This document shows positions 1-8,483 of a stretch of DNA of 64,000 nucleotides, in pieces. This DNA is from Klebsiella indica. Its GTDB lineage: Bacteria; Pseudomonadota; Gammaproteobacteria; Enterobacterales; Enterobacteriaceae. Location: the NCBI RefSeq assembly GCF_005860775.1, contig NZ_VCHQ01000016.1:124001-188000 (forward strand), given 5' to 3'. Within the stretch, counting starts at the first letter, position 1. Each line of letters opens with the position of its first letter. The translations under genes were made by a program, and so were the position numbers. The notes under the pieces were generated by a model, which worked only from the letters and a program-made list of their open reading frames with translations, did no database searches and had not been told where the DNA came from.

Positions 1-237
1 TGGACCGATGTCGCTGATGTCGCCGCTGGGGTTAATTAAAGATGAAGGATATAAACAGGCGCTCAGGATTGCCTGCAATGGTTTGTTGAAACGTGAGAAT
101 CGTCCGAGATTTTTGTCTATGATGCGTTTTTTCCGGCGCCAGAAAAAACGCCTGAACTTTATTTCCTGCTGTTCGGTTAAAGGGCCGTAGATAAAAATCT
201 GCAATAATGGTTGCGCTATGAATCGCTGCGCTGAAAA
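1..237 (-). other. Unassigned open frame at left edge
   Basis: A minus-strand frame stays open from a stop at 240-238 to the window edge and reads like protein (contains YGPLTEQQE and a basic FFWRRKKR stretch). It has no ATG; the only plausible start is a TTG near 204. The opposite strand is also open from the edge to a stop at 190. I do not recognise either product. It could be the 5' part of a gene continuing to the left, or a decayed remnant. Low confidence. Confidence 0.2.
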
Positions 238-753
238 TTAACTATCAGCAGCGATAAAATAAGTGGATTCTTATTTCAGACGTTATCTCGATAATTACAT
301 TGTTTAATGTGGCTGACGGCAGGGCGCGATAAATGAATAGCGTATTCAGGCCTACTGCGGATCCGCGCCTCGTTGCGTTTTATTTCGCGGCGCTAAGGTT
401 TTGGTTAATGCGAACCGCCGCGGGGCAGGCGATCGCAGCGCCTGCCGTGGCGTCAGCCACCGGGGGTTTACGGCGACGGCGCATCGAAATTGAGGGCGTT
501 ACAGTAGAATGAATCATTAGCGTGATAATCATTTTTGAGGCTATTTTTTATTACTTATTTATTTGTATTTTACATTTTGTTACAACTGTGCGGGTGTTGT
601 GTTTTTTTATGCTGTCGCGGTTTTTTACTTGCCGGAATGAATTTATCAGGATTATTATTGTCTCAACTGTTACACGTACCGCCTAATGACAGATGAAGGG
701 ACTCGTTTTTTCCTTAAGCGTTACCTCATGTTCAGATGTTTACAGGAAAAAAC
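238..753. other. Intergenic gap before lpxP-like gene
   Basis: About 515 bases with no gene I can support. The right part (about 530-660) is AT-rich and probably carries the promoter of the acyltransferase gene. A perfect 8-bp inverted repeat (GGCAGGCG/CGCCTGCC, about 425-450) lacks a T-run, so it is not an obvious terminator. Confidence 0.4.
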
Positions 754-1668
754 ATGTCTTGCGCTTTTAACAAAAGTTTACTCCACCCGCGTAACTGGGG
801 GACCTGGTTTGGCCTGTCCATACTCTGGCTTATCGTTCAGTTACCTTATCCCATTTTGCACATTATCGGCAGCAGCGCCGGCCGGGCGTCACGACGTTTT
901 CTCCGACGCCGGGAGCATATCGCCAGACGAAATCTCGAACTCTGCTTTCCGGATATGTCGCCGGCCGCCCGTGAGAAACTCATTGAACAGAACTTTATGT
1001 CGCTGGGAATGGGGCTTATTGAAACGGGAATGGCCTGGTTCTGGAGCGATGAGCGGGTCAGGAAATGGTTTGATGTTGAAGGCATGGCTAACCTTAATAA
1101 TGCCCTGAACGCCGGAAAAGGCGTGATGGTGGTTGGCATACACTTTATGTCTCTTGAACTCGGTGGGCGTACGATGGGAATTTGTCGCCCTATGATGGCA
1201 ACTTACCGTCCGCATAATAGCCCGCTGATGGAGTGGGTGCAGACGCGTGGTCGTTTACGTTCCAATAAAGCGATGATTGATCGCCGCAATTTGTCCGGCC
1301 TGGTACATGCGTTGAAATCTGGCGAAGCGGTGTGGTTCGCACCTGACCAGGACTACGGTCCGAAGGGAAGCGTTTTTGCGCCGTTCTTTTCGGTACAACA
1401 GGCGGCAACCACTAACGGCACCTATGTGCTGTCCCGCTTATCCGGCGCGAAAATGCTTACCATCAGTATGGTGCGCAAGGCGGATCGTAAAGGTTACAGT
1501 CTGCATATCAGCGACGTGATGAGTGATTATCCTGGCGAAGATAAGCAGGATGCGGCCAGCTATATCAATAAGGTTATTGAGAAAGAGATTCTGCGCGCGC
1601 CAGAGCAGTATTTGTGGGTTCACCGCCGCTTTAAGACCCGTCCGCTGGGGGAAGCTTCGCTCTATTAA
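754..1668 (+). CDS. LpxP-like lipid A acyltransferase
   Basis: Member of the LpxL/LpxM/LpxP late acyltransferase family, which transfers a fatty acyl chain from acyl-ACP to Kdo2-lipid IVA at the inner membrane. The 304-residue product resembles E. coli LpxP (palmitoleoyltransferase, 306 residues) nearly end to end. It has an N-terminal membrane segment (about 15-40), the catalytic HX4E motif at His130/Glu135, and the block MMATYRPHN. ATG 754 is preferred over ATG 736 because AGGA lies 7 bases upstream and the N-terminus then aligns with LpxP. In E. coli and Salmonella lpxP lies elsewhere (next to alaC/yfdZ), so this may be a second copy or a relocated gene. Chain specificity cannot be read from the sequence. 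Confidence 0.85.
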   Translation: MSCAFNKSLLHPRNWGTWFGLSILWLIVQLPYPILHIIGSSAGRASRRFLRRREHIARRNLELCFPDMSPAAREKLIEQNFMSLGMGLIETGMAWFWSDERVRKWFDVEGMANLNNALNAGKGVMVVGIHFMSLELGGRTMGICRPMMATYRPHNSPLMEWVQTRGRLRSNKAMIDRRNLSGLVHALKSGEAVWFAPDQDYGPKGSVFAPFFSVQQAATTNGTYVLSRLSGAKMLTISMVRKADRKGYSLHISDVMSDYPGEDKQDAASYINKVIEKEILRAPEQYLWVHRRFKTRPLGEASLY

Positions 1669-1756
1669 GCGATCCGCACTTACAGCGCTTTCAAAATGGT
1701 CCCTGTTGCGTTAACGTGCGCGGGATCATTTGTTGTTGTAAGCGAAGGAGTGCGTT

Positions 1757-2395
1757 GTGTTCGCTGAGTTTGGTGTGTTGAATTACCTGACCTATCTGGT
1801 CGGGGCTATCTTTATCATTCTTGTCCCCGGCCCAAATACCCTTTTTGTTCTGAAGACCGGCATCGCTCACGGCGTTAAAAAGGGCTATCTGGCCGCGGCA
1901 GGTGTGTTCTTTGGTGATGCGGTGCTGATGTTTCTGGCTTTTGCCGGTGTCGCGACGCTTATCAAAACCACTCCGGTGCTGTTCAATATTGTTCGTTATC
2001 TGGGGGCGATTTATCTGCTGTGGATGGGCGGTAAAATGCTCTATGCGGTGCTAACCCAGCGCGAGGGTCATTCGGCTTCTGGGTCGGAACCGGGGAGCGC
2101 TATCCTGAAACGTTCTCTGACGCTCAGCCTGACGAATCCGAAAGCCATTCTGTTTTATGTTTCATTTTTCGTTCAGTTTATTGACGTTAATGCCAGAACG
2201 CCTGGCCTGGCGTTCTTTATTCTGGCGCTGACGCTGGAAGTTATTAGCTTCTTCTATATGAGTTTTCTGATTCTTTCCGGCTCTTTTGTCACCCGCTACG
2301 TGAAAACGAAAAAGAAACTGGCGAAAATTGGCAACAGCCTGATTGGCCTTATTTTTGTTGGTTTCGCCGCCCGTCTGGCGACGCTCCAGTCGTAA
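1757..2395 (+). CDS. leuE: Leucine efflux protein LeuE
   Basis: LysE/RhtB-family exporter of 212 residues, the same length as E. coli LeuE (YeaS), and very similar to it. It exports leucine and some other hydrophobic amino acids across the inner membrane. About six hydrophobic segments are visible, together with the family motif [10 protein letters not shown] near residue 23 and a conserved [10 protein letters not shown] block in the middle. Translation starts at GTG 1757 behind AAGGAG; the E. coli protein begins at the same residue. It stands alone here: E. coli neighbours dmlR and yeaR-yoaG are missing. Confidence 0.93.
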   Translation: MFAEFGVLNYLTYLVGAIFIILVPGPNTLFVLKTGIAHGVKKGYLAAAGVFFGDAVLMFLAFAGVATLIKTTPVLFNIVRYLGAIYLLWMGGKMLYAVLTQREGHSASGSEPGSAILKRSLTLSLTNPKAILFYVSFFVQFIDVNARTPGLAFFILALTLEVISFFYMSFLILSGSFVTRYVKTKKKLAKIGNSLIGLIFVGFAARLATLQS

Positions 2396-2512
2396 TCATC
2401 GTGCCGGTATGCGCGTGGCCGACCGTTCTTTGTTTGTAACAAACGCCTTCAGTTTTGATTGCATTGGTGTTACATATACAGCTGATTATCGCGCATAAAA
2501 GAAGGGAACCGG

Positions 2513-2776
2513 ATGATTCTGCAGAAACTGACTCACAATAAAAACAGCAAGAAGTTCTTCTTGTCGATCGCCACGGTGTTTATTATCGCGCTGTTTGTCG
2601 TTGGTCGTGCGACCTTTGGTGGGGTGGTAAGTGAGTATAATATGCCGTACTCAGAGTGGACGACGTCAATGTTCTTCCTGCAGGGGGCGATGGTTATGGT
2701 CTACAGCCTCGTGTTCACGCTTTTATTCTCTATTCCGCTGGGATTTCTGTTTTTAGGTTCAGATCGTCAGGATTAA
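2513..2776 (+). CDS. Small two-helix inner membrane protein
   Basis: An 87-residue protein with a basic N-terminus (KLTHNKNSKK) and two clear hydrophobic segments (about residues 17-35 and 55-82). AAGAAGGGAACCGG precedes the ATG, and a strong terminator follows directly, so it looks like a real monocistronic gene. It resembles the enterobacterial DUF2534 family as I remember it, but I cannot confirm that here. Function unknown. Confidence 0.7.
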   Translation: MILQKLTHNKNSKKFFLSIATVFIIALFVVGRATFGGVVSEYNMPYSEWTTSMFFLQGAMVMVYSLVFTLLFSIPLGFLFLGSDRQD

Positions 2777-2784
2777 GCTCAGGC

Positions 2785-2820
2785 AACAAGGCGAACAGAC
2801 GTTCGCCTTGTTATGTTTTC
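2785..2820 (+). terminator. Terminator of the 2513 gene
   Basis: Perfect 12-bp stem (AACAAGGCGAAC / GTTCGCCTTGTT) with a 4-base loop, followed by a T-rich tract. Confidence 0.8.
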
Positions 2821-2823
2821 GCG

Positions 2824-2955
2824 TTATCTCCATCCTCTGTCATCACAATGATAGTGGGGCGGCGGCGGCCCGCGATGATAGCCTGGGTCGATAATACATC
2901 CCGATAACAGCGTGCAAAGCGCGAGAATCAGCGGCAACACAATCGGTTTTTTCAT
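2824..2955 (-). CDS. Tiny lipoprotein, 43 aa
   Basis: A 43-residue open frame with a complete lipoprotein signal: MKK, a hydrophobic core, then the lipobox LSGC with the modifiable Cys at residue 20. The mature part is only about 24 residues, with the proline/histidine-rich piece HRGPPPPHYH. GAGGA lies just upstream of the ATG. No function is known to me. The signal sequence and ribosome site support it being real despite its size. It ends close to the terminator of the convergent 2513 gene. Confidence 0.65.
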   Translation of the reverse strand: MKKPIVLPLILALCTLLSGCIIDPGYHRGPPPPHYHCDDRGWR

Positions 2956-3095
2956 TCCTCACTTCTCCCGTTAAATCCGTCCGCCGGGGCCAGCCGGCGG
3001 AGTCGGCTGATGAAGTGACTATATTCTTTTAACCTATTGAGTAGATAAGATAATTCTGCAATATCCCGCCGATGAGGAAGCGATTATTCCTGGAT

Positions 3096-3170
3096 TTACC
3101 ACCAGCCAAATTGCGTGCCCGCGACGGCCACAATGGCGACGATGAGCATTATAAGGGTGCTTTTTTTCAT
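3096..3170 (-). CDS. yoaJ: Small membrane protein YoaJ
   Basis: A 24-residue single-helix protein, nearly identical to E. coli YoaJ and ending in the same kind of GWW tail. Its ATG shares one base with the stop codon of yoaK (TAATG), so the two are translationally coupled. The role is unknown; it is one of the validated small membrane proteins of E. coli. Confidence 0.9.
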   Translation of the reverse strand: MKKSTLIMLIVAIVAVAGTQFGWW

Positions 3171-3271
3171 TATGCTCCGCCCGGCGCTGCATAACCTCCA
3201 ATAAAGAACCAGCCCAGAAAAATAACCGCGACGATAAAAATCACGACCGGAAATAGAATACCCAGTTTCAT
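3170..3271 (-). CDS. yoaK: Small membrane protein YoaK
   Basis: A 33-residue single-helix protein matching E. coli YoaK (32 residues), with the conserved start MKLGILFPVVIF and the tail GGYAAPGGA. It is the first gene of the yoaK-yoaJ pair. GGGACACC precedes the start. Function unknown; expected in the inner membrane. Confidence 0.9.
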   Translation of the reverse strand: MKLGILFPVVIFIVAVIFLGWFFIGGYAAPGGA

Positions 3272-3703
3272 TATGGTGTCCCTGTAGATGCAAGTGAGGC
3301 GTCATATCATAGCGGATTTCGCGTTCAATTAGTCCAGGCAAGATGAAAAATTCGCTGACGATAAGACCGTTATTGTGCTAAAGCGTGCGGCGGGCGTGAT
3401 GCGATTCGGGAATACGCCACAACCTTAAAGGGGAAGATCACGCCGTTAATGAAGCCGCTGGCAAGTCAGCGCAGCTTACTGACGGGACAATTTTTAAATC
3501 AATTATCTTATTTGGTGGGTTTAACCCTAAAAAAACCCCGCCGGGGGAGGCGGGGAAAAAACTCATTGATTATGGAATGATCTGTTCTCTGGTCAGTTCG
3601 AGAACAGGAGCTACTCTACGAGGTAAAAGTGTGGCTAAAATGGAGAAATCGTGAAGATTCAGGGCGAAAGGCCGTATCGAACAATGACAATGAAGGAGCC
3701 GAA
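3272..3703. other. Gap between yoaK and yoaF
   Basis: About 430 bases. In E. coli this interval carries yeaP (diguanylate cyclase) and yeaQ; neither is present. It holds a strong minus-strand terminator (3529-3555) with no annotated gene feeding it, and the yoaF promoter region. Confidence 0.5.
3529..3555 (-). terminator. Orphan terminator, possible sRNA end
   Basis: The stem CCCCGCC/GGCGGGG (3536-3555) is followed on the minus strand by seven T. The nearest minus-strand gene upstream is yeaO, about 390 bases away with yoaF in between on the other strand. The terminator may therefore end a small RNA starting in 3560-3700, or a yeaO transcript running antisense through yoaF. Confidence 0.6.
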
Positions 3704-3943
3704 ATGAAGTGGATGATAGTGATGTTTCCTCTGGTACTTGCGGGATGTGCGCAACCTCAACCGACTCAGCCCGCTCATCCGCCAGGGATGGCTAATCCGG
3801 CTTCGGTGTATTGCGGGCAACAGGGGGGCGTTCTGGTCCCGGTTCAAAGCCCGCAGGGCGTACGTAGTGACTGCAAACTTCCCGGCGGCGAAACCATAGA
3901 CGAATGGGCGCTCTGGCGTCGCGATCACCCGAAGAAGTCATAA
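3704..3943 (+). CDS. yoaF: Outer membrane lipoprotein YoaF
   Basis: A 79-residue DUF333 lipoprotein. The signal ends in the lipobox LAGC (Cys15). The mature domain shows the DUF333 signature with conserved Cys residues (VYCGQQGG and DCKLPGGETIDEWALWR), nearly identical to E. coli YoaF (84 residues). The frame is open to a GTG at 3629, but ATG 3704 has AAGGAG at the right distance and starts the signal peptide. It converges with yeaO, with 3 bases between the stops. Function unknown. Confidence 0.9.
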   Translation: MKWMIVMFPLVLAGCAQPQPTQPAHPPGMANPASVYCGQQGGVLVPVQSPQGVRSDCKLPGGETIDEWALWRRDHPKKS

Positions 3944-3946
3944 TTT

Positions 3947-4294
3947 TTATTTAAGCGCGGTCAGCCAGTCTGCCAGCACCCGGGCATGGTTTTGCCGGGT
4001 ATTTTTCGCTGCATAGAGCAGCGTCAGCGGCTGCTGGCGGGCCAGTGCGACGAGGCGCAGGCCTTCATCGCGCTGGTCATCAAGCTCCTTGCGGTAGCAT
4101 TGACTAAAGTGGGCGAAATCAATCGTCTCGCTGTGAAATGCCTTACGTAAGTCAGCGGACGGCGCGAGGGCTTTGCACCATTCATCATAATGCAGCGCCG
4201 CCTTTTTTATCCCGCGCGGCCACAGGCGGTCGACCAGAACGCGATAGCCGTCGCGCTCTTCCGCGGGATCATAAACGCGTTTACATTGAATCAT
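3947..4294 (-). CDS. yeaO: DUF488 family protein YeaO
   Basis: A 115-residue protein with the DUF488 hallmarks VYDPAEERDGYRVLVDRLWP and WPRGIKK, matching E. coli YeaO. The frame is open 30 codons further upstream, but ATG 4294 is preceded by GGGAGG and gives the family's usual N-terminus. The fold is a small alpha/beta domain; the biochemical role is not known. It stands divergent from the glutamine-amidotransferase-like gene at 4546. Confidence 0.88.
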   Translation of the reverse strand: MIQCKRVYDPAEERDGYRVLVDRLWPRGIKKAALHYDEWCKALAPSADLRKAFHSETIDFAHFSQCYRKELDDQRDEGLRLVALARQQPLTLLYAAKNTRQNHARVLADWLTALK

Positions 4295-4545
4295 TGTGAT
4301 CCTCCCTTCGTACCCGTCAGACACGTCATTGTGTATTCGCGAAGCCGGGAAGCGGCGCCTGAATCTGTTCGCTAACGCTGTCATTGTAGAGCAGATAGTG
4401 TCTGTACGTCATACCATAACGCCTGTGAGATGACATTGTACGTCTTCATCCGTTTTAGGAAATAAGGATTGTGTTCGGCCGCCGGGATCGTTAATCTGAG
4501 GTTCCTTGTGTTGTCTGATAATCGCTGTAACATAAGGAACCTGCT

Positions 4546-5238
4546 ATGAACTCTCTCTTGCGTATCGCCCTGGTTGGTGATTACAACCCCGATGTCCTCG
4601 CTCACAAAGCGATTCCCCTGGCAATTGACGATGCTGCCGCCGTGCTGGATCTACCGTTGCGCTATGACTGGCTGGCAACCCGTGAGATAAACTCCGCCGA
4701 TATGCTTGCCCACTATGATGCTATCTGGGTGGTTCCCGGCAGTCCTTATAAAAATACCGAAGGCGCGTTTATCGCCATTCGTCACGCGCGTGAAAACGGT
4801 GTGCCGTTCCTCGGTACCTGTGGCGGATTTCAGCATGCGATTATTGAATACGCGCGCAATGTCCTGGGCTGGCGGGATGCCGCGCATGCGGAGACCGATA
4901 CCGAAGGACGAATGGTGATTGCACCGCTAAGTTGCTCACTGGTGGAAAAGTCGGACACAATTGAACTGCGCGCCAGTACGCTTATCGCCAGAGCCTATGG
5001 TCGTGACAGTATTGAAGAGGGATATCACTGTAGTTACGGGATTGCCGATGCGTTTGCCCGGGAGCTGGAGCAGGGCGATCTGCGGGTGACCGGCTGGGAT
5101 GATGAAGGCGAGATCCGGGCGGTGGAACTGGTGACACATCCGTTCTTCGTCGCCACGCTATTCCAGCATGAACGCAATGCACTGGAAGGGCGGCCCGCAC
5201 CATTGGTACAGGCGTTCTTACGCGCGGCAAACCAATGA
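4546..5238 (+). CDS. CTP-synthase-like glutaminase domain protein
   Basis: A 230-residue stand-alone class I glutamine amidotransferase-like domain, closest to the C-terminal glutaminase half of CTP synthase. It has the nucleophile elbow GTCGGFQHAIIEYARN (Cys92), very like CTP synthase. The usual His-x-Glu of the triad reads HPFF (His198, Phe200 where CTP synthase has Glu), so normal glutaminase chemistry may be altered or lost. This matches what databases call CTP synthase C-terminal region-related (seleno)protein. It has no synthetase partner here and no E. coli K-12 counterpart between yeaO and nimT. Substrate unknown. Confidence 0.8.
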   Translation: MNSLLRIALVGDYNPDVLAHKAIPLAIDDAAAVLDLPLRYDWLATREINSADMLAHYDAIWVVPGSPYKNTEGAFIAIRHARENGVPFLGTCGGFQHAIIEYARNVLGWRDAAHAETDTEGRMVIAPLSCSLVEKSDTIELRASTLIARAYGRDSIEEGYHCSYGIADAFARELEQGDLRVTGWDDEGEIRAVELVTHPFFVATLFQHERNALEGRPAPLVQAFLRAANQ

Positions 5239-5278
5239 GCACGCGCCCGGCAGTGAAGATTGCCGGGCGTGGGCAGTG

Positions 5279-6463
5279 TCAGCCGTGAATTTCTCGATTG
5301 CGTCCGGCCAGGGCGCCAGACACGGCCATCATGACGGACATCATCGCTACGGCGATCAGCGGAATATGCCAGTCGCCGTTGGCATCATGTATTTTCCCCA
5401 TTATCGGCGGACCACAAGCGGCCAGCAGATAACCAACGGTTTGCGCCATTCCTGACAGCGCCGCCGCCTGGTGTGCTGAGCTGGCGCGCAGGCCGATAAA
5501 GGTCAGCCCCAGAATCATGGTCGCACCGGAACCAAAGCCGAAGATAATCGCCCACACGGCCGCCTGAGCGGGGAAAAACCACAGAGCAAGCGAGCTGGCT
5601 GCGCACATCAGGGCCGTCAGAACGGCAATGCCGCGCTGATCTTGCAAACGATGAAGCAGTAACGGGATGACCAGTCCTGGTGCGGCGGTGGCCAACTGGA
5701 GCAATCCGTGTAGCGAACCCGCCTGCGTTTCACTGTAGCCGATGCTTTGCAGAATGGCGGGGAGCCAGCCGATGATGATGTAATAGACCAGCGAATTAAT
5801 CCCGAGAAAAAGCGTTACCTGCCAGGCCAGCGCCGAGCGCCAGATACCGCGACTGTGCATCGCGCCTGACCCCGTCAGAGTCGCGGGAACCTGGCGACGT
5901 GATTGCGGCAGCCAGACAAACAGCGCCAGTAAGGGGAAAACCATTAACATCAACAACGCGCCATGCCAGCCCATTCCGGTAAGCGCCAGTGGCACCACCA
6001 TTGCCGACCCCAGCGCCGCCGCAGCGCCCATGGTCAGGGAGTATGCGCCGGTCATTCTGGCAATGTGCCGGGCGAAGTCTCGTTTGATCAGTCCCGGAAG
6101 CAGGACGTTGCCGAGGGCAATGCCGCACCCGATTATCGCGGTGCCGAAAAACAGTAGCGCAACGGAGGGCAGGGAGCGCAATCCGATCCCGAGGCAAATC
6201 AGAATCATTGCCAACAACAGGCTGCGCTCCATACCGAAACGGCGTGCAATGCCCGCAGCCAACGGGGAAACCAGACCAAAGGCCAGCAACGGCAGGGTGG
6301 TCAGTAAACCGGTTTGCGCCGTAGTCAGGCCATATTCACCGCGAATGGCATCCAGTAATGGCGCGGCGCCGGTAAATGCCACGCGTAAAGTCGTCGCAAT
6401 AAGCAGTATGCCGACAATGAATAAAAAAGGGGGGCGTTCGGCAGCAGGTGAAACAAAATTCAT
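5279..6463 (-). CDS. nimT: 2-nitroimidazole exporter NimT
   Basis: A 394-residue major facilitator of the CynX/NimT family with about 12 hydrophobic segments, strongly similar to E. coli YeaN/NimT (393). The E. coli protein exports 2-nitroimidazole. Visible family blocks include LRVAFTGAAPLLD and GIALGNVLLPGLIKRDF. The frame extends to a TTG at 6478; ATG 6463 gives the family length. It is divergent from nimR across about 100 bases, the expected arrangement for the regulator and its target. Confidence 0.92.
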   Translation of the reverse strand: MNFVSPAAERPPFLFIVGILLIATTLRVAFTGAAPLLDAIRGEYGLTTAQTGLLTTLPLLAFGLVSPLAAGIARRFGMERSLLLAMILICLGIGLRSLPSVALLFFGTAIIGCGIALGNVLLPGLIKRDFARHIARMTGAYSLTMGAAAALGSAMVVPLALTGMGWHGALLMLMVFPLLALFVWLPQSRRQVPATLTGSGAMHSRGIWRSALAWQVTLFLGINSLVYYIIIGWLPAILQSIGYSETQAGSLHGLLQLATAAPGLVIPLLLHRLQDQRGIAVLTALMCAASSLALWFFPAQAAVWAIIFGFGSGATMILGLTFIGLRASSAHQAAALSGMAQTVGYLLAACGPPIMGKIHDANGDWHIPLIAVAMMSVMMAVSGALAGRNREIHG

Positions 6464-6563
6464 GGCTATCTCAGACAAGGAAACGGGGCGTTAACAATAG
6501 CGTGTTTGCCACCTGTTTGAATCAAGCTAAAATGACAGATTATCGCTAAAATCGGACAATTTT

Positions 6564-7355
6564 ATGATCGGACTCGGTCTTGATGGCTACGATCCGGATA
6601 GCGATCGTGATGCGGCGCTGGCTTTTCGCATCCAGGTCGTTGCCGACGAGCAGTACATTCCACGCCATCATCATCGCAAAGGGCAACTGATTCTTGCGCT
6701 ACGCGGGGCGCTAACCTGCGAGGTGGAGAATGCGATGTGGATGGTTCCGCCGCAGTATGCGGTATGGGTGCCGGGTCAGGTGCCACACAGTAACCGCGCG
6801 ACACCGCAGGCGCAGATCTGTTTTTTGTTTATTGAACCTGACGCCGCGCCGATGCCGCGGCGCTGCTGCACGTTAAAGATTTCACCGCTGGTTCGTGAGC
6901 TTATCCTCGCGATGGCCCAACGTGGCAGGGCCGGGGCGGATAAGCCGGAGACAGCGAGGCTGGTGCAGGTACTGTTCGACGAACTACCGCAGCAGCCGCA
7001 GGAGCATCTTCAGCTACCGGTATCCGGGCACCCTAAAATTCATCAAATGGCGGAAATGATAGCCGCCGAGCCGGCACGCTGGAAAACGCTGACGCAATGG
7101 GCGGAGGCATTCGCCATGAGTGAGCGTAATCTGGCGCGGCTGGTGGTGCGTGAGACGGGGCTGAATTTTCGCCGCTGGCGGCATCAGCTACAGTTAATCC
7201 TCTCTTTGCAGATGCTGATCCGCGGTCTGTCGGTGCAACAGACGGCCCAGAGCCTGGGCTATGACTCCACGACCGCTTTTATCACGATGTTTAAAAAGGG
7301 ACTGGGACAAACACCAGGACGTTATCTTGCCAGTCTGACTACGCCTTACCAATAA
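6564..7355 (+). CDS. nimR: AraC-family regulator NimR
   Basis: A 263-residue regulator: an N-terminal cupin domain with HHHRKGQL (about residues 34-41), then a C-terminal AraC DNA-binding domain (about 160-260) with the second helix-turn-helix [25 protein letters not shown]. It corresponds to E. coli YeaM/NimR, which represses nimT. There is no strong ribosome site before ATG 6564, so a slightly different start is possible. It overlaps the convergent yeaL by 17 bases at the 3' ends. Confidence 0.9.
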   Translation: MIGLGLDGYDPDSDRDAALAFRIQVVADEQYIPRHHHRKGQLILALRGALTCEVENAMWMVPPQYAVWVPGQVPHSNRATPQAQICFLFIEPDAAPMPRRCCTLKISPLVRELILAMAQRGRAGADKPETARLVQVLFDELPQQPQEHLQLPVSGHPKIHQMAEMIAAEPARWKTLTQWAEAFAMSERNLARLVVRETGLNFRRWRHQLQLILSLQMLIRGLSVQQTAQSLGYDSTTAFITMFKKGLGQTPGRYLASLTTPYQ

Positions 7356-7785
7356 ACAGGGAGACGATCCCCGCGGCGATTAGCGGCCCGACCGGGACCC
7401 CGCGGAAGAGGGCGACGCCGAGCACGGTGCCGATCAGCAACCCGGCAACCAACTGCGGCTGTGAGCCCATCAGGGCGACGCCTCGACCGCCCAGCCAGGA
7501 TACAAATACGCCCACGGCAATCGCCAGTAGCGATTTCCAGTTAACGAATGAATGGAGCAGCGTTGAGGGCGGCAGTGTCCCGCTGGCGATAGGGGCCATC
7601 ACGCCAATGGTGAGGATAATAATACCGATGGTCAGCCCCTGCTTTTCTATCCATGGAAAGAACGCGTTCAGCGGTGTAACGCGAATGATAATTAAAACCA
7701 GGATTGAAATAGCGACGGTGGTGTTATGGCTAATAAAGCCGAGCGCTGCGAGGCCCAGCAGAATGAGCAGGGTAGTATCGAACAT
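7339..7785 (-). CDS. yeaL: DUF441 membrane protein YeaL
   Basis: A 148-residue inner membrane protein of the UPF0756/DUF441 family with four to five hydrophobic segments, matching E. coli YeaL in length and sequence. The frame stays open 9 codons upstream, but ATG 7785 gives the conserved start [13 protein letters not shown]. Function unknown. Confidence 0.9.
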   Translation of the reverse strand: MFDTTLLILLGLAALGFISHNTTVAISILVLIIIRVTPLNAFFPWIEKQGLTIGIIILTIGVMAPIASGTLPPSTLLHSFVNWKSLLAIAVGVFVSWLGGRGVALMGSQPQLVAGLLIGTVLGVALFRGVPVGPLIAAGIVSLFIGKA

Positions 7786-7817
7786 GTGCAGAGGTCCTTG
7801 CCAAAATATCAAAAGAG

Positions 7818-7865
7818 AAGCCTGTTTACTTTACGCATAATCGCGTGAGTAAACAGGCTTTTTTA
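7818..7865 (+). terminator. Hairpin between yeaL and yeaK
   Basis: A perfect 13-bp stem (AAGCCTGTTTACT with its complement at 7848-7860) with a 17-base loop and a T-run on the plus strand. On the minus strand it sits downstream of yeaK and could end that transcript too. No plus-strand gene lies just upstream (nimR ends 460 bases earlier). Confidence 0.6.
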
Positions 7866-7982
7866 CCGTATGTTCGCTATTTCTGGGCCCGTGCCTTGTG
7901 TTTCCCCGCGGCGGAGCTTGCGGGTATTAACATCGGGAGAGTCACCTTGACCTCAGGCCACTGTTTCCGGGCCGAAAAGGTT

Positions 7983-8483
7983 TCAGTCCTGGCGGCGAAA
8001 TACGGCCAGTTCCGGACGCGCAATTCGTAAATAGTCGTCAGTATCAAGAATAATCGACGTATCGAGTCTGCCCGCGTTAAAGGCGATTTCTGGGAAACGC
8101 TCAAACAGCAGCGGGTCGGCAACCAGCCGCAACGCCGGGTGGAAACTAAAGGGGGGGATCGCGCCAAATTCACAGGCGGTCAGCGTTTCCACCTCTGCCG
8201 GGCTGGCCAGCGAGGCTTTGCTGCCGCCAATATATTCGGCCAGACGGGCTAAATCCGCCTGCCGATCGGCGGCGAGGATAGCCAGTACGTGCTGGTTCAC
8301 ACCGTGACCTTTAACTTTGCATACCAGCGCTTTCGCCCCCTGGCCCAGAGCGGTACCGCGGATCGCCGACACGGCCTCGCATTTGCCGACAGCATCATGC
8401 TTCATGAGCCGGTAGCGCGCATGGTGTACGTCAAGCAGATTGAGCAACTGCTGGTGGGGGTTCTGTCTTACCGATCCGTTCAT
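7983..8483 (-). CDS. yeaK: Mischarged aminoacyl-tRNA deacylase YeaK
   Basis: A 166-residue YbaK/ProX-type editing domain. E. coli YeaK hydrolyses mischarged aminoacyl-tRNAs in trans. The conserved segments HDAVGKCEAVS, GTALGQGAKALVCKVKG (with the key Lys) and GAIPPFSFHP are all present. ATG 8483 is chosen over ATG 8504: AAGG lies 6 bases upstream and the length then fits E. coli YeaK (167). A monocistronic gene. Confidence 0.93.
   Translation of the reverse strand: MNGSVRQNPHQQLLNLLDVHHARYRLMKHDAVGKCEAVSAIRGTALGQGAKALVCKVKGHGVNQHVLAILAADRQADLARLAEYIGGSKASLASPAEVETLTACEFGAIPPFSFHPALRLVADPLLFERFPEIAFNAGRLDTSIILDTDDYLRIARPELAVFRRQD

Noticed and set aside
3452-3585. Possible 43-residue peptide reading through the 3529 terminator
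   Set aside because: It would translate the terminator stem into an RRGRRG stretch and has no ribosome site.
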